The notes below the pieces were generated by a model. The model searched no databases, had not been told where the DNA came from, and worked only from the letters and a program-made list of their open reading frames with translations. From assembly GCF_049739465.1 (NCBI RefSeq), contig NZ_JBMHHY010000021.1, forward strand, positions 1 through 64,000: 64,000 nt of DNA, in the 5' to 3' direction. Of this stretch, positions 52,309 to 60,465 are shown one piece after another (within the stretch, counting starts at the first letter, position 1; each line of letters begins with the position of its first letter). Both the position numbers and the translations under genes were made by a program. This DNA comes from Embleya sp049739465 (lineage in GTDB: Bacteria; Actinomycetota; Actinomycetes; Streptomycetales; Streptomycetaceae).

Positions 52309-53814
52309 ATGACCGTCCGGCGTGTGATGGGCATTGAGACCGAGTACGGGATCTCCGTACCCGGACATCCGAACGCCAACGCGATGTTGACGTCTTCCCA
52401 GATCGTGAACGCGTACGCCGCAGCGATGCAGCGGGCCCGCCGGGCCCGCTGGGACTTCGAGGAGGAGAATCCGCTGCGCGACGCGCGCGGGTTCGACCTC
52501 GCGCGCGAGCTGGCCGACTCGAGCCAGCTGACCGACGAGGACGTCGGTCTGGCCAACGTCATCCTGACCAACGGCGCTCGGCTCTACGTCGACCACGCCC
52601 ACCCGGAGTACAGCGCGCCCGAGACCACCAACCCGCGCGACGCGGTGATCTGGGACAAGGCCGGCGAGCGGATCATGGCCGAGGCGGCGCGCCGGGCCGG
52701 CGAGCTGCCCGGCGGACAGCAGATCCTGCTCTACAAGAACAACACCGACAACAAGGGCGCGTCCTACGGCACGCACGAGAACTACCTCATGCAGCGCGCC
52801 ACGCCGTTCGCCGACATCGTCCGGCACCTGACCCCGTTCTTCGTCTCCCGCCAGGTGATCTGCGGCGCGGGCCGGGTCGGCATCGGCCAGGACGGCTCCG
52901 CGCACGGCTTCCAGATCAGCCAGCGCGCCGACTACTTCGAGGTCGAGGTCGGCCTGGAGACCACGCTCAAGCGGCCGATCATCAACACCCGCGACGAGCC
53001 GCACGCGGACGCGGAGAAGTATCGCCGGCTGCACGTGATCATCGGCGACGCGAACCTGTCCGAGGTCTCCACCTACCTCAAGCTCGGCACCACCGCGCTG
53101 GTCCTGTCGATGATCGAGGACCGCTTCCTCGGCAACGACCTGACCGTGGACCAGCCCGTGCGCACGCTGCACGAGGTCTCCCACGACCCCACCCTCAAGC
53201 AGCTGATCACACTGCGCAACGGCCGCAAACTGACCGCGATCCAGCTTCAGCTCGAATACCTGGAACTGGCCCGCAAGTACGTCGAGAACCGATTCGGCAA
53301 GGACGTCGACGCGGACACCACCGACGTGCTCGACCGCTGGGAGTCGGTGCTGGCCCGGCTTGAGACCGACCCGATGTCGCTGGCGCGCGAGCTGGACTGG
53401 GTGGCCAAGCTGCAGCTCCTGGAGGGCTACCGGCAGCGGGACGCGCTGGAGTGGGACGCGCCGAGGCTGCACCTGGTCGACCTCCAGTACGCGGACGTAC
53501 GGCCCGACAAGGGGCTGTACAACAAGCTGGAGGACCGCTTCGAGCGGATCGCCGGCGAGGCCGAGGTGCAGCGCGCGGTGCACCTGCCGCCGGAGGACAC
53601 CCGGGCCTACTTCCGCGGCCGATGTCTGGAGCAGTACGCCGATGAGGTCGCCGCGGCCTCCTGGGACTCGGTGATCTTCGACGTGGCCGGTCACGACTCG
53701 CTGCAGCGGGTGCCCACCCTGGAGCCGCTGCGCGGGACCAAGGCCCACGTGAAGGACCTGCTCGACCGCTGCCGCACGGCCGAGGATCTGGTCCGCGCCC
53801 TCACGGGTGGGTGA
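52309..53814 (+). CDS. dop: depupylase/Pup deamidase Dop
   Basis: The product is 501 residues. The ATP/Mg glutamate is in MGIETEYG (E10), and D95 in RLYVDHAHPEYSAPE is the catalytic Asp. YKNNTDNKGASYGTHENYLM and INTRDEPHADAEKYRRLHV are signature stretches shared with PafA. Dop removes Pup from substrates and, in species whose Pup ends in Gln, deamidates it. Here the encoded Pup ends in Glu, so deamidation would not be needed. Confidence 0.96.
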   Translation: MTVRRVMGIETEYGISVPGHPNANAMLTSSQIVNAYAAAMQRARRARWDFEEENPLRDARGFDLARELADSSQLTDEDVGLANVILTNGARLYVDHAHPEYSAPETTNPRDAVIWDKAGERIMAEAARRAGELPGGQQILLYKNNTDNKGASYGTHENYLMQRATPFADIVRHLTPFFVSRQVICGAGRVGIGQDGSAHGFQISQRADYFEVEVGLETTLKRPIINTRDEPHADAEKYRRLHVIIGDANLSEVSTYLKLGTTALVLSMIEDRFLGNDLTVDQPVRTLHEVSHDPTLKQLITLRNGRKLTAIQLQLEYLELARKYVENRFGKDVDADTTDVLDRWESVLARLETDPMSLARELDWVAKLQLLEGYRQRDALEWDAPRLHLVDLQYADVRPDKGLYNKLEDRFERIAGEAEVQRAVHLPPEDTRAYFRGRCLEQYADEVAAASWDSVIFDVAGHDSLQRVPTLEPLRGTKAHVKDLLDRCRTAEDLVRALTGG

Positions 53815-53896
53815 CCCCGCTCGTTCGCGGGAACAAAGCGAACGAACGGATAAATCCCCTTCCGGAACACCTGGCATCCGACACTCGTTGGCACTT

Positions 53897-53926
53897 ACAC
53901 CCCCGATCCTTCGGGATCGGGGGTGT
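53897..53926 (+). terminator. UUCG-capped hairpin between dop and pup
   Basis: ACACCCCCGATCC and GGATCGGGGGTGT form a perfect 13-bp stem capped by TTCG. It lies 82 bases after the dop stop and 63 before the pup ATG, so it probably separates transcription of dop from the pup-prcBA unit or protects processed mRNA. Confidence 0.8.
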
Positions 53927-53989
53927 GGATCCTCCGGGGAATGGATAAGCACCGGTTCAAGGAAATGATCACAAGGTGGGGTGAGCGAC

Positions 53990-54199
53990 ATGGCCACTAA
54001 GGACAGCGGCGGTCAACAGCGCGCGACAAAGCGTTCGGAAGAGGTCGACGAGACCACTGCCGAGGCCCAGTCCGACGTGCAGGAACGGCATGAGAAGTTG
54101 ACCGATGATGTCGACGCGGTATTGGACGAAATCGACGAGGTGCTCGAGGAGAACGCCGAGGAATTCGTGCGGGGATTTGTTCAGAAAGGTGGGGAATAG
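53990..54199 (+). CDS. pup: prokaryotic ubiquitin-like protein Pup
   Basis: The product is 69 residues with AAGGTGGGG about ten bases before the ATG. It is intrinsically disordered and acidic, with the ARC-binding helix region (LTDDVDAVLDEIDEVLEENA) and the C-terminus FVQKGGE. The terminal Gly-Gly-Glu is the ligation-ready form, linked by PafA through the Glu side chain to substrate lysines. The endonuclease-like gene begins six bases after its stop. Confidence 0.97.
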   Translation: MATKDSGGQQRATKRSEEVDETTAEAQSDVQERHEKLTDDVDAVLDEIDEVLEENAEEFVRGFVQKGGE

Positions 54200-54205
54200 C
54201 ACTAA

Positions 54206-54811
54206 ATGTCCGATTTGAAATCGGGCAAGAACTGCCCTGACTGTAAGGAGTGGAAGCCCGCTCCGGACTTCGGTTCCAATGCGTCGAGTCCCGACGGGCT
54301 TTCATTCTATTGCCGTGAGTGCAACCGCAGGCGTAGTGCGGATTCCTATCGGGCCCGGCGCGAGCGCGCGGGTTTCAAGGTCCGGCCCAAGATTGATGTA
54401 CCGGACGGTCATAAGCGCTGTCCCAAATGTGAGCAGATCAAACCGCATTCCGAATGGCATAAAAGCAGGCGGCAATGGGACGGCCTGGCGGCAAACTGTA
54501 AAGCATGTCGTAAAGTCGACGGCCGAGCCGGCTACTTCATGCGCAAATACGGCCTCACCGAGGCAGACCTGCAGCGCATGCGTGCGGATCAAATGGGCGT
54601 ATGTCCGATCTGTCAGTCCACCAAGCCCGAACACGTCGATCATGATCACGAAAGCGGTAGGGTCCGAGCCGTACTCTGCTTCAACTGCAATGCCGCACTG
54701 GGCATGTTCAAGGATCGACCCGACGCGTTGCGCCGGGCCGCAACCTACGTGGAAGGGATCGTGTGGAAGCCAACACTCGTGGCACCGGGCGTCTACCGGC
54801 TGCCTTCCTGA
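54206..54811 (+). CDS. endonuclease VII-like HNH protein in the proteasome operon
   Basis: The product is 201 residues. Two N-terminal zinc ribbons use Cys pairs (CPDC/CREC and CPKC/CKAC). The C-terminal domain is of the recombination endonuclease VII/HNH type: CPIC, then VDHDHESG with the catalytic DH, then CFNCNAALG. It would cut or bind branched or damaged DNA. The gene starts six bases after pup and its last 49 bases overlap the start of prcB, so it is translated within the pup-prcBA transcript. Its third-position G+C is lower than that of its neighbours, which suggests a separate origin. Confidence 0.88.
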   Translation: MSDLKSGKNCPDCKEWKPAPDFGSNASSPDGLSFYCRECNRRRSADSYRARRERAGFKVRPKIDVPDGHKRCPKCEQIKPHSEWHKSRRQWDGLAANCKACRKVDGRAGYFMRKYGLTEADLQRMRADQMGVCPICQSTKPEHVDHDHESGRVRAVLCFNCNAALGMFKDRPDALRRAATYVEGIVWKPTLVAPGVYRLPS

Positions 54812-55608
54812 CCCCCGGGTCGTCCTCGTTCGCCGAATTTCTCGACGCCTACCGGCCCGAACTGTTGCCCGCGCGCCGCACGCCGCCGGTGCAGCCGGTG
54901 ACGATCGAGGCGCCGCACGGCACCACGATCGTGACCGCGACGTTCGACGCGGGCGTGGTGATGGCCGGCGACCGGCGGGCCACGATGGGGAACCTGATCG
55001 CGCAGCGGGACATGGAGAAGGTGTTCCCGGCCGACGAGTACTCGGTCGTGGGCATCGCCGGCACCGCCGGGCTCGCGGTCGAGATGATCCGGCTCTTCCA
55101 GGTCGAGCTGGAGCACTACGAGAAGATCGAGGGCACCACGCTGTCCCTCGAGGGCAAGGCCAACCGGCTGTCGCAGATGATCCGGGGCAACCTCGGGATG
55201 GCCATGCAGGGGCTAGCCGTGGTGCCGCTGTTCGCCGGCTACGACGTGGACGGCGGGTTCGGGCGGATCTTCAGCTACGACATCACCGGCGGCCGGGCCG
55301 AGAAGTACGGCTTCCACGCGGTGGGTTCGGGCTCGATGTTCGCCCAGGGCGCGCTGAAGAAGCTCTACCGCCCCGGCCTGGACGCCGAGGGCATCGCGGC
55401 GGTGTGCATCCAGGCGCTCTACGACGCGGCCGACGACGACTCCGGCACCGGTGGGCCGGACCTGACCCGAGGGATCTTCCCGACGATCACCCTGGTGACC
55501 GAGGACGGGATCCGGCAGCTCACCTCCGACGAGGTCGGCGACATCGTCCGCGGCGTGGTCGATGCCCGGATGGCCGACCCCGACGGCCCGCACGCGTCGC
55601 TGAGCTGA
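54763..55608 (+). CDS. prcB: 20S proteasome beta subunit
   Basis: The product is 281 residues from a GTG with GAAGGG upstream. A 53-residue propeptide ends in APHG and the mature enzyme begins TTIVTATF with T54 as the nucleophile; GDRRATMGN and GSGSMFAQGALKKLYRPGLD are core beta-subunit stretches. The start lies inside the upstream HNH gene. It forms the proteolytic inner rings of the core particle. Confidence 0.96.
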   Translation: MEANTRGTGRLPAAFLTPGSSSFAEFLDAYRPELLPARRTPPVQPVTIEAPHGTTIVTATFDAGVVMAGDRRATMGNLIAQRDMEKVFPADEYSVVGIAGTAGLAVEMIRLFQVELEHYEKIEGTTLSLEGKANRLSQMIRGNLGMAMQGLAVVPLFAGYDVDGGFGRIFSYDITGGRAEKYGFHAVGSGSMFAQGALKKLYRPGLDAEGIAAVCIQALYDAADDDSGTGGPDLTRGIFPTITLVTEDGIRQLTSDEVGDIVRGVVDARMADPDGPHASLS

Positions 55609-55672
55609 CGTCGATGTCGACGACTCCACCAGCCGAACCTTCGGGGCCGGCTTCGACGAAAAGGACTCCACG

Positions 55673-56479
55673 GTGACGACGCCCTTCTATGTGTCGCCGC
55701 AGCAGGCCATGGCGGACCGGGCCGACTATGCCCGCAAGGGCATCGCCCGGGGCCGCAGTGTGGTCGTGCTGACCTATGCGGACGGCATCCTGTTCGTGGC
55801 GGAGAACTACTCTCGCGCCCTGCACAAGATCAGTGAGATCTACGACCGGATCGCGTTCGCCGCGGTCGGCAAGTACAACGAGTTCGAGAACCTGCGGATC
55901 GGCGGCGTGCGCTACGCCGACATCCGCGGCTACTCGTACGCGCGCGACGACGTCACCGCCCGCGGGCTGGCGAACGTGTACGCGCAGACCCTCGGCACCA
56001 TCTTCTCCAGCGGTGGGGAGAAGCCCTACGAGGTGGAGCTGATCGTCGCCGAGGTGGGCAGCGCGCCCGAGGACGACCAGATCTATCGACTCACCTACGA
56101 CGGCTCGGTGGCCGACGAGCACAACTACGTCGCGATGGGTGGCAACGTCGAGCAGATCACCGAGCAGCTCAAGCGCGCGCACCGCGAGGGGTTGTCCCTG
56201 GAAGCGGCGCTCAAGGTCGCGGTCGACGCGCTCTCGCGCGACGGCGTCGGCGAGAAGCGCTCGATCACGGCCTCGCAGTTGGAGGTCGCCACGCTGGACC
56301 GGACCCGGCCGCAGCAGCGCAAGTTCAAGCGCCTGGTGGGTGGTCAGCTGACCCGCCTGCTCGGCGAGGCGGAGCCGGAGGCCGAGGCGGCGGCGGGCGC
56401 CGAATCGGCCGCCGACGCGGCGGCGGAGGGGGCGGCCGAGACCGCGCCCGAGGTCACCCCGGAGACCGACGAGAAGTAG
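55673..56479 (+). CDS. prcA: 20S proteasome alpha subunit
   Basis: The product is 268 residues. The N-terminal gate (FYVSPQQAMADRADYARKGI) and GRSVVVLTYADGILFVAENY are typical of bacterial alpha subunits. The last 40 residues are an Ala/Glu tail. It forms the outer rings that receive the GQYL tail of ARC. It is the last gene of the pup-HNH-prcB-prcA unit, ended by a hairpin. Confidence 0.96.
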   Translation: MTTPFYVSPQQAMADRADYARKGIARGRSVVVLTYADGILFVAENYSRALHKISEIYDRIAFAAVGKYNEFENLRIGGVRYADIRGYSYARDDVTARGLANVYAQTLGTIFSSGGEKPYEVELIVAEVGSAPEDDQIYRLTYDGSVADEHNYVAMGGNVEQITEQLKRAHREGLSLEAALKVAVDALSRDGVGEKRSITASQLEVATLDRTRPQQRKFKRLVGGQLTRLLGEAEPEAEAAAGAESAADAAAEGAAETAPEVTPETDEK

Positions 56480-56495
56480 TTGCGCCCGCACGTCA

Positions 56496-56530
56496 CAGGG
56501 CCCGTACACCGCCTCGGTGTGCGGGCCCTG
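56496..56530. terminator. bidirectional terminator between prcA and the LacI gene
   Basis: CAGGGCCCG-T-ACACCG pairs with GGTGT-G-CGGGCCCTG around CCTC, between convergent genes. Confidence 0.8.
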
Positions 56531-56537
56531 ACGCGTT

Positions 56538-57560
56538 TCAGCCCGTTGCCGGCGGCGCGGTGGAGCCGCGGACCAGCAGTTCGCCGGGCAGCACCAGGTC
56601 CGGGCCCGCGGTGCCGGTGTCCAGCAGGTCGAGCAGCGTGGTCATCCCGCGCGCGCCCAGTTCGACGGCGGGCAGCCGTACGGTGGTCAGTTCGGGCTCG
56701 ACCACCCGCGCGTAGCGCAGGTCGCCGAAGCCGGTGATCGACACGTCCGTCGGCACCCGGCGGCCCAGTGCGCGGGCCGCTTTGTAGGCGCCGGCCGCCT
56801 GGAGGTCGTCGTCGCAGACGAGCACGGTGGGCCGGGTCGGTCCGGCGAGCAGGGTCAGCGCCGCCTCGCGCCCGCCGTCCAGGGTCAGCGGCGCGGCGGC
56901 CTCGGCGACCACCTCGGCGGGGCCGAGCGCGGCCCGGAAGGCGGCGTCGCGCACCTGGAAGGTCCAGGTCTGTACGGCGGAGCGCAGCCGGCCGATCCGG
57001 CGGTGGCCGAGGCCGACCAGATACTGGGTCAGCGCGCGCATCCCGTCGGCCACGTCGTCGTTGACGGTCGGCACGCCGCGGCCCGGTTCGCTGTCCAGCA
57101 TCACCAGCGGCAGGTCGTCGGTGCCGGGGCCGGCCGAGCGCAGCACGTCCAGCGGTTCGGCGGCCATCGAGGAGGCGAGCACGCCGTCGATGGCGGCCGA
57201 GGAGAACGAGTTCGGGGCCAGGTCGATGCCGTCGCGGGTGGGGTAGACCACCACGCCGAAGTCGCGTTCGGCGGCCACTCGCGCGGCCCCGGTGTGCACG
57301 GCGCCGAAGAACGGCGAGGTGAGCACCGGCACGACCAGCATCACCGTGTGGGTGCGGCCCAGGCGCAACGACCGCGCCGAGCTGTTGGGCCGGTAGCCGA
57401 GCGCCGCCGCCGCGCCGCGCACGCTCTCGACGGTCGCGGGGGAGACCCGGCCGCGCCATTTGTCGGCCAGGACCAGGGACACGGTGGACTGCGACACGCC
57501 GGCGTGTCTGGCGACGTCCTTGCTGGTCGGACGGCCGGCGGGAGGTGGGGGCGAGGGCAC
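56538..57560 (-). CDS. LacI-family transcriptional regulator
   Basis: The product is about 340 residues from a GTG at 57560; an in-frame ATG at 57656 would overlap the palindrome upstream. The helix-turn-helix is TSKDVARHAGVSQSTVSLVL with the hinge GYRPNSSARSLRLG. The periplasmic-binding-like sensor domain follows (VVVYPTRDGIDLAPNSFSSA, GHRRIGRL, TVLVCDDDLQAAGAYKAARA). It probably represses the divergent MFS gene, through the palindrome between them, in response to a sugar-like ligand. Confidence 0.88.
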   Translation of the reverse strand: MPSPPPPAGRPTSKDVARHAGVSQSTVSLVLADKWRGRVSPATVESVRGAAAALGYRPNSSARSLRLGRTHTVMLVVPVLTSPFFGAVHTGAARVAAERDFGVVVYPTRDGIDLAPNSFSSAAIDGVLASSMAAEPLDVLRSAGPGTDDLPLVMLDSEPGRGVPTVNDDVADGMRALTQYLVGLGHRRIGRLRSAVQTWTFQVRDAAFRAALGPAEVVAEAAAPLTLDGGREAALTLLAGPTRPTVLVCDDDLQAAGAYKAARALGRRVPTDVSITGFGDLRYARVVEPELTTVRLPAVELGARGMTTLLDLLDTGTAGPDLVLPGELLVRGSTAPPATG

Positions 57561-57651
57561 GGCAACCTCGGGCGGGGTGGGGGACGGGGCGGGCCCAGCG
57601 TAGAACCCGCTTGCCACGGTGTGCGGCCGGCGGGCACAGTGATACGCGATA

Positions 57652-57665
57652 GTCATACGTATGAC
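57652..57665. promoter_or_regulatory. 14-bp palindrome GTCATACGTATGAC
   Basis: A perfect palindrome in the region between the LacI-type regulator and the divergent MFS gene, 52 bases before the MFS start. LacI-type operators are usually palindromes of about this length, so it is the likely operator. Confidence 0.6.
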
Positions 57666-57716
57666 GTGATGACGAGCAGATGTGTCGGATACGGCACGGG
57701 AGGGTGGTACCCGCGG

Positions 57717-58946
57717 ATGCGGACCTATCTGGAGCTGCTGCGGGTGCCGTACGCGGCGCGCCTGCTCGGGGGCACGCTGTTCGGCCGATTGCCCAACGGG
57801 ATGGGTGCGTTGGCGGTGCTGCTCCTGGTTCGCGCGGACGGCGGCGGCTACGGGCTCGCGGGCGCGCTGTCCGCGATCCACGGCCTGGCCGGTGCGGCCG
57901 GGCAGCCGGTGCTCGGGCGGTGGATGGATCGGCGCGGGCAGACCGGCGTGTTGCTCGGCTCGGCGGTGGTGTCCGCGCTGGCCTATGCCGTCTTCGCGGT
58001 GGTGGGCGCCGCCCCGCTACCGCTCGCGGTCGCCTCGGTGCTGGTCGCGGGCTTCAGCACGCCGCCCCTGGAGGCGGGACTGCGCGCGCTGTGGCCCTCG
58101 GTGCTCACCCCCGAGCGGGTGCAGGCGGCCTACGCGCTGGACGCCGCCGCGCAGGAGATCCTGTTCACCGTGGGGCCGCTGATCGTGGTGGTCGTGGTGC
58201 AACTGGCCTCGGCGCAGGCCGCGGTGCTGCTGACCGGGCTGATCGGCGTCGCGGGCACCTCGATCGTGGCCACGGCGCGGCCCTCGCGGGAGTGGCGCGG
58301 CGAGTCGCACGCCCCGCACTGGGCGGGCGCGCTGCGCTCGGCGGGCCTGCGGGTGGTCCTGGTCGCCTTCACGCTGGCCGGGATCGCCCTGGGGGTGCTC
58401 AGCGTCGCGGCGGTCGCGTACGCCGACCACGAGGGCTCCGGCGCGCTGTCCGGGGTGTTCCTGGCGGCGATGTCGTTCGGCGCGTTGCTCGGCGGTCTCG
58501 TGCACGGGGTGCGCGCCTGGCGGACCCCGCCGGCCCGCCGACTGTTGTGGTTCACGCTGTGGTTGACGGTGTGTTATCTGCCGCTGATCGCGGTGCCCGG
58601 GCCGTGGTTGATGATGCCGCTCGCGGTGTTGTCCGGGGTGTTCCTGGCGCCGGCCATCGCGTGTGTGTTCACACTGATCGACGAGTTGGCGCCGCGCGGC
58701 ACGGTGACCGAGGCGTTCGCGTGGCTGGTGGCGGCGATCGGGGCCGGTTCCGCGCTCGGCATGGGGCTGGCCGGTTGGGCCGGCGAACTGGCCGGTGCGC
58801 GGGGCGCGTTCGCCGTCGCGAGCATCGGCGCCGGGCTCGGTTCGCTGGTATTGCTGGCCGGTCGGGGCCGGCTGATTTCAAACGTGATCCATTTGCTGGA
58901 AACCACCGACGCGGAGTTGTCCCGTAACGGCACGTCGTCGGCGTAA
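57717..58946 (+). CDS. MFS transporter
   Basis: The product is 409 residues with about 12 hydrophobic segments. The loop GRWMDRRGQTGVLL is the MFS signature between helices 2 and 3. GGGAGGG lies 12 bases before the ATG. It lacks a recognisable substrate motif; the divergent LacI-type gene suggests sugar- or metabolite-responsive control. Its TAA contains the -10-like box of pafA. Confidence 0.85.
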   Translation: MRTYLELLRVPYAARLLGGTLFGRLPNGMGALAVLLLVRADGGGYGLAGALSAIHGLAGAAGQPVLGRWMDRRGQTGVLLGSAVVSALAYAVFAVVGAAPLPLAVASVLVAGFSTPPLEAGLRALWPSVLTPERVQAAYALDAAAQEILFTVGPLIVVVVVQLASAQAAVLLTGLIGVAGTSIVATARPSREWRGESHAPHWAGALRSAGLRVVLVAFTLAGIALGVLSVAAVAYADHEGSGALSGVFLAAMSFGALLGGLVHGVRAWRTPPARRLLWFTLWLTVCYLPLIAVPGPWLMMPLAVLSGVFLAPAIACVFTLIDELAPRGTVTEAFAWLVAAIGAGSALGMGLAGWAGELAGARGAFAVASIGAGLGSLVLLAGRGRLISNVIHLLETTDAELSRNGTSSA

Positions 58947-58949
58947 TGT
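58944..58949 (+). promoter_or_regulatory. -10 box of pafA
   Basis: TAATGT overlaps the stop of the MFS gene and ends six bases before the pafA ATG, so pafA is probably read from a leaderless mRNA. Confidence 0.5.
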
Positions 58950-58955
58950 TGCCGC

Positions 58956-60317
58956 ATGGACCGCCGCATCTTCGGGCTGGAGAACGAGTACGGCGTCACC
59001 TGTACGTTCCGGGGGCAGCGCAGGCTCTCCCCGGACGAGGTGGCGCGGTACCTCTTCCGCCGAGTCGTTTCGTGGGGCCGAAGCAGCAATGTCTTCCTAC
59101 GCAATGGGGCCCGGCTGTATCTGGACGTGGGCAGCCACCCCGAATACGCGACGCCCGAGTGCGACTCGGTGCCGGAACTTGTCGTGCACGACAAGGCCGG
59201 TGAGCGCATTCTCGAAGGTCTCCTCGTCGACGCCGAACGGCGGCTGCACGAAGAGGGCATCGCGGGCGACGTGTATCTGTTCAAGAACAACACCGACTCC
59301 GCCGGCAACTCCTACGGTTGCCACGAGAACTATCTGGTGGCGCGGCACGGGGAATTCTCCCGGCTCGCCGATGTGCTCATCCCGTTCCTGGTGACCCGTC
59401 AGATGTTGTGCGGCGCGGGCAAGGTGCTGCAGACGCCGCGTGGTGCGGTGTACTGCGTGAGCCAGCGCGCCGAACACATTTGGGAGGGCGTCAGCTCCGC
59501 CACGACCCGTTCTCGTCCGATAATCAACACGCGCGACGAACCGCATGCCGACGCCGAGCGTTATCGGCGACTGCACGTGATCGTCGGCGACTCCAACATG
59601 GCCGAGCCCACCACGCTGCTCAAGGTCGGGTCCACCGATCTGGTGCTGCGGATGATCGAGGCCGGGATCGTCATGCGGGACCTGACCCTGGAGAACCCGA
59701 TCCGGGCGATCCGCGAGGTCAGCCACGACATGACCGGCTCGCGCAAGGTCCGGCTCGCCAACGGCCGCGAGGCCAGCGCGCTGGACATCCAGCGGGAATA
59801 CCTGACCAAGGCGCAGGAGTTCGCCGATCGCCGGGGCATCCGCACCGGCACCGTCGAGAAGGTGCTCGACCTGTGGGAGCGCACCCTCGACGCGATCGAC
59901 TCCGGCAACCTGGATCTGGTCGGGCGCGAGATCGACTGGGTGATCAAGTATCAGCTGATCGAGCGCTACCGGACCAAGCACAACCTGCCCATGTCCTCGC
60001 CGCGGGTCGCCCAGATCGACCTCGCCTACCACGACATCCATCGCCGCCGAGGGCTCTACTACCTGATGGAGCGACGCGGCCAGATCGAGCGGATCGGCAA
60101 CGATCTGAAGATCTTCGAGGCCAAGTCGCTGCCGCCGCAGACCACCCGGGCCCGGCTGCGCGGCGAGTTCATCAAGAAGGCCCAGGAGCAGCGGCGGGAC
60201 TTCACCGTCGACTGGGTGCATCTCAAGCTCAACGACCAGGCGCAGCGCACCGTGCTGTGCAAGGACCCCTTCCGGTCGGTGGACGACCGCGTGGAGAAGC
60301 TGATCGCCAGCATGTGA
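58956..60317 (+). CDS. pafA: Pup ligase PafA
   Basis: The product is 453 residues. E9 in FGLENEYG and D57 in RLYLDVGSHPEYATPE are the catalytic acids; FKNNTDSAGNSYGCHENYLV and INTRDEPHADAERYRRLHV are shared with Dop. It activates the C-terminal Glu of Pup with ATP and joins it to substrate lysines. The nearest promoter is a -10 box within the stop of the MFS gene. Confidence 0.97.
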   Translation: MDRRIFGLENEYGVTCTFRGQRRLSPDEVARYLFRRVVSWGRSSNVFLRNGARLYLDVGSHPEYATPECDSVPELVVHDKAGERILEGLLVDAERRLHEEGIAGDVYLFKNNTDSAGNSYGCHENYLVARHGEFSRLADVLIPFLVTRQMLCGAGKVLQTPRGAVYCVSQRAEHIWEGVSSATTRSRPIINTRDEPHADAERYRRLHVIVGDSNMAEPTTLLKVGSTDLVLRMIEAGIVMRDLTLENPIRAIREVSHDMTGSRKVRLANGREASALDIQREYLTKAQEFADRRGIRTGTVEKVLDLWERTLDAIDSGNLDLVGREIDWVIKYQLIERYRTKHNLPMSSPRVAQIDLAYHDIHRRRGLYYLMERRGQIERIGNDLKIFEAKSLPPQTTRARLRGEFIKKAQEQRRDFTVDWVHLKLNDQAQRTVLCKDPFRSVDDRVEKLIASM

Positions 60318-60331
60318 GCGCCGGGAGCGCC

Positions 60332-60382
60332 CGATCACCCGACGGCCGGCGGGCTCGACCCGCGCCGGCCGACAGGTGATCG
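60332..60382 (+). terminator. long hairpin after pafA
   Basis: CGATCACC and GGTGATCG, then CGGCCGGCG and CGCCGGCCG, pair around a GC-rich loop; the two 8-9 bp stems are separated by three unpaired bases. It starts 14 bases after the pafA stop. Confidence 0.7.
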
Positions 60383-60465
60383 GTGGGTGACCGGCATGTG
60401 AGACGAAGTGGCCGCCCGCCCCCTCCCGACGTCGGATGGGGGCGGCTGGCCGGCATGCTGGCTCG

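Noticed and set aside
50625..52571. 648-codon minus-strand ORF over arc and dop
   Set aside because: Antisense to clear arc and dop; composition of Leu/Val/Asp/Gly shadows, no domain.
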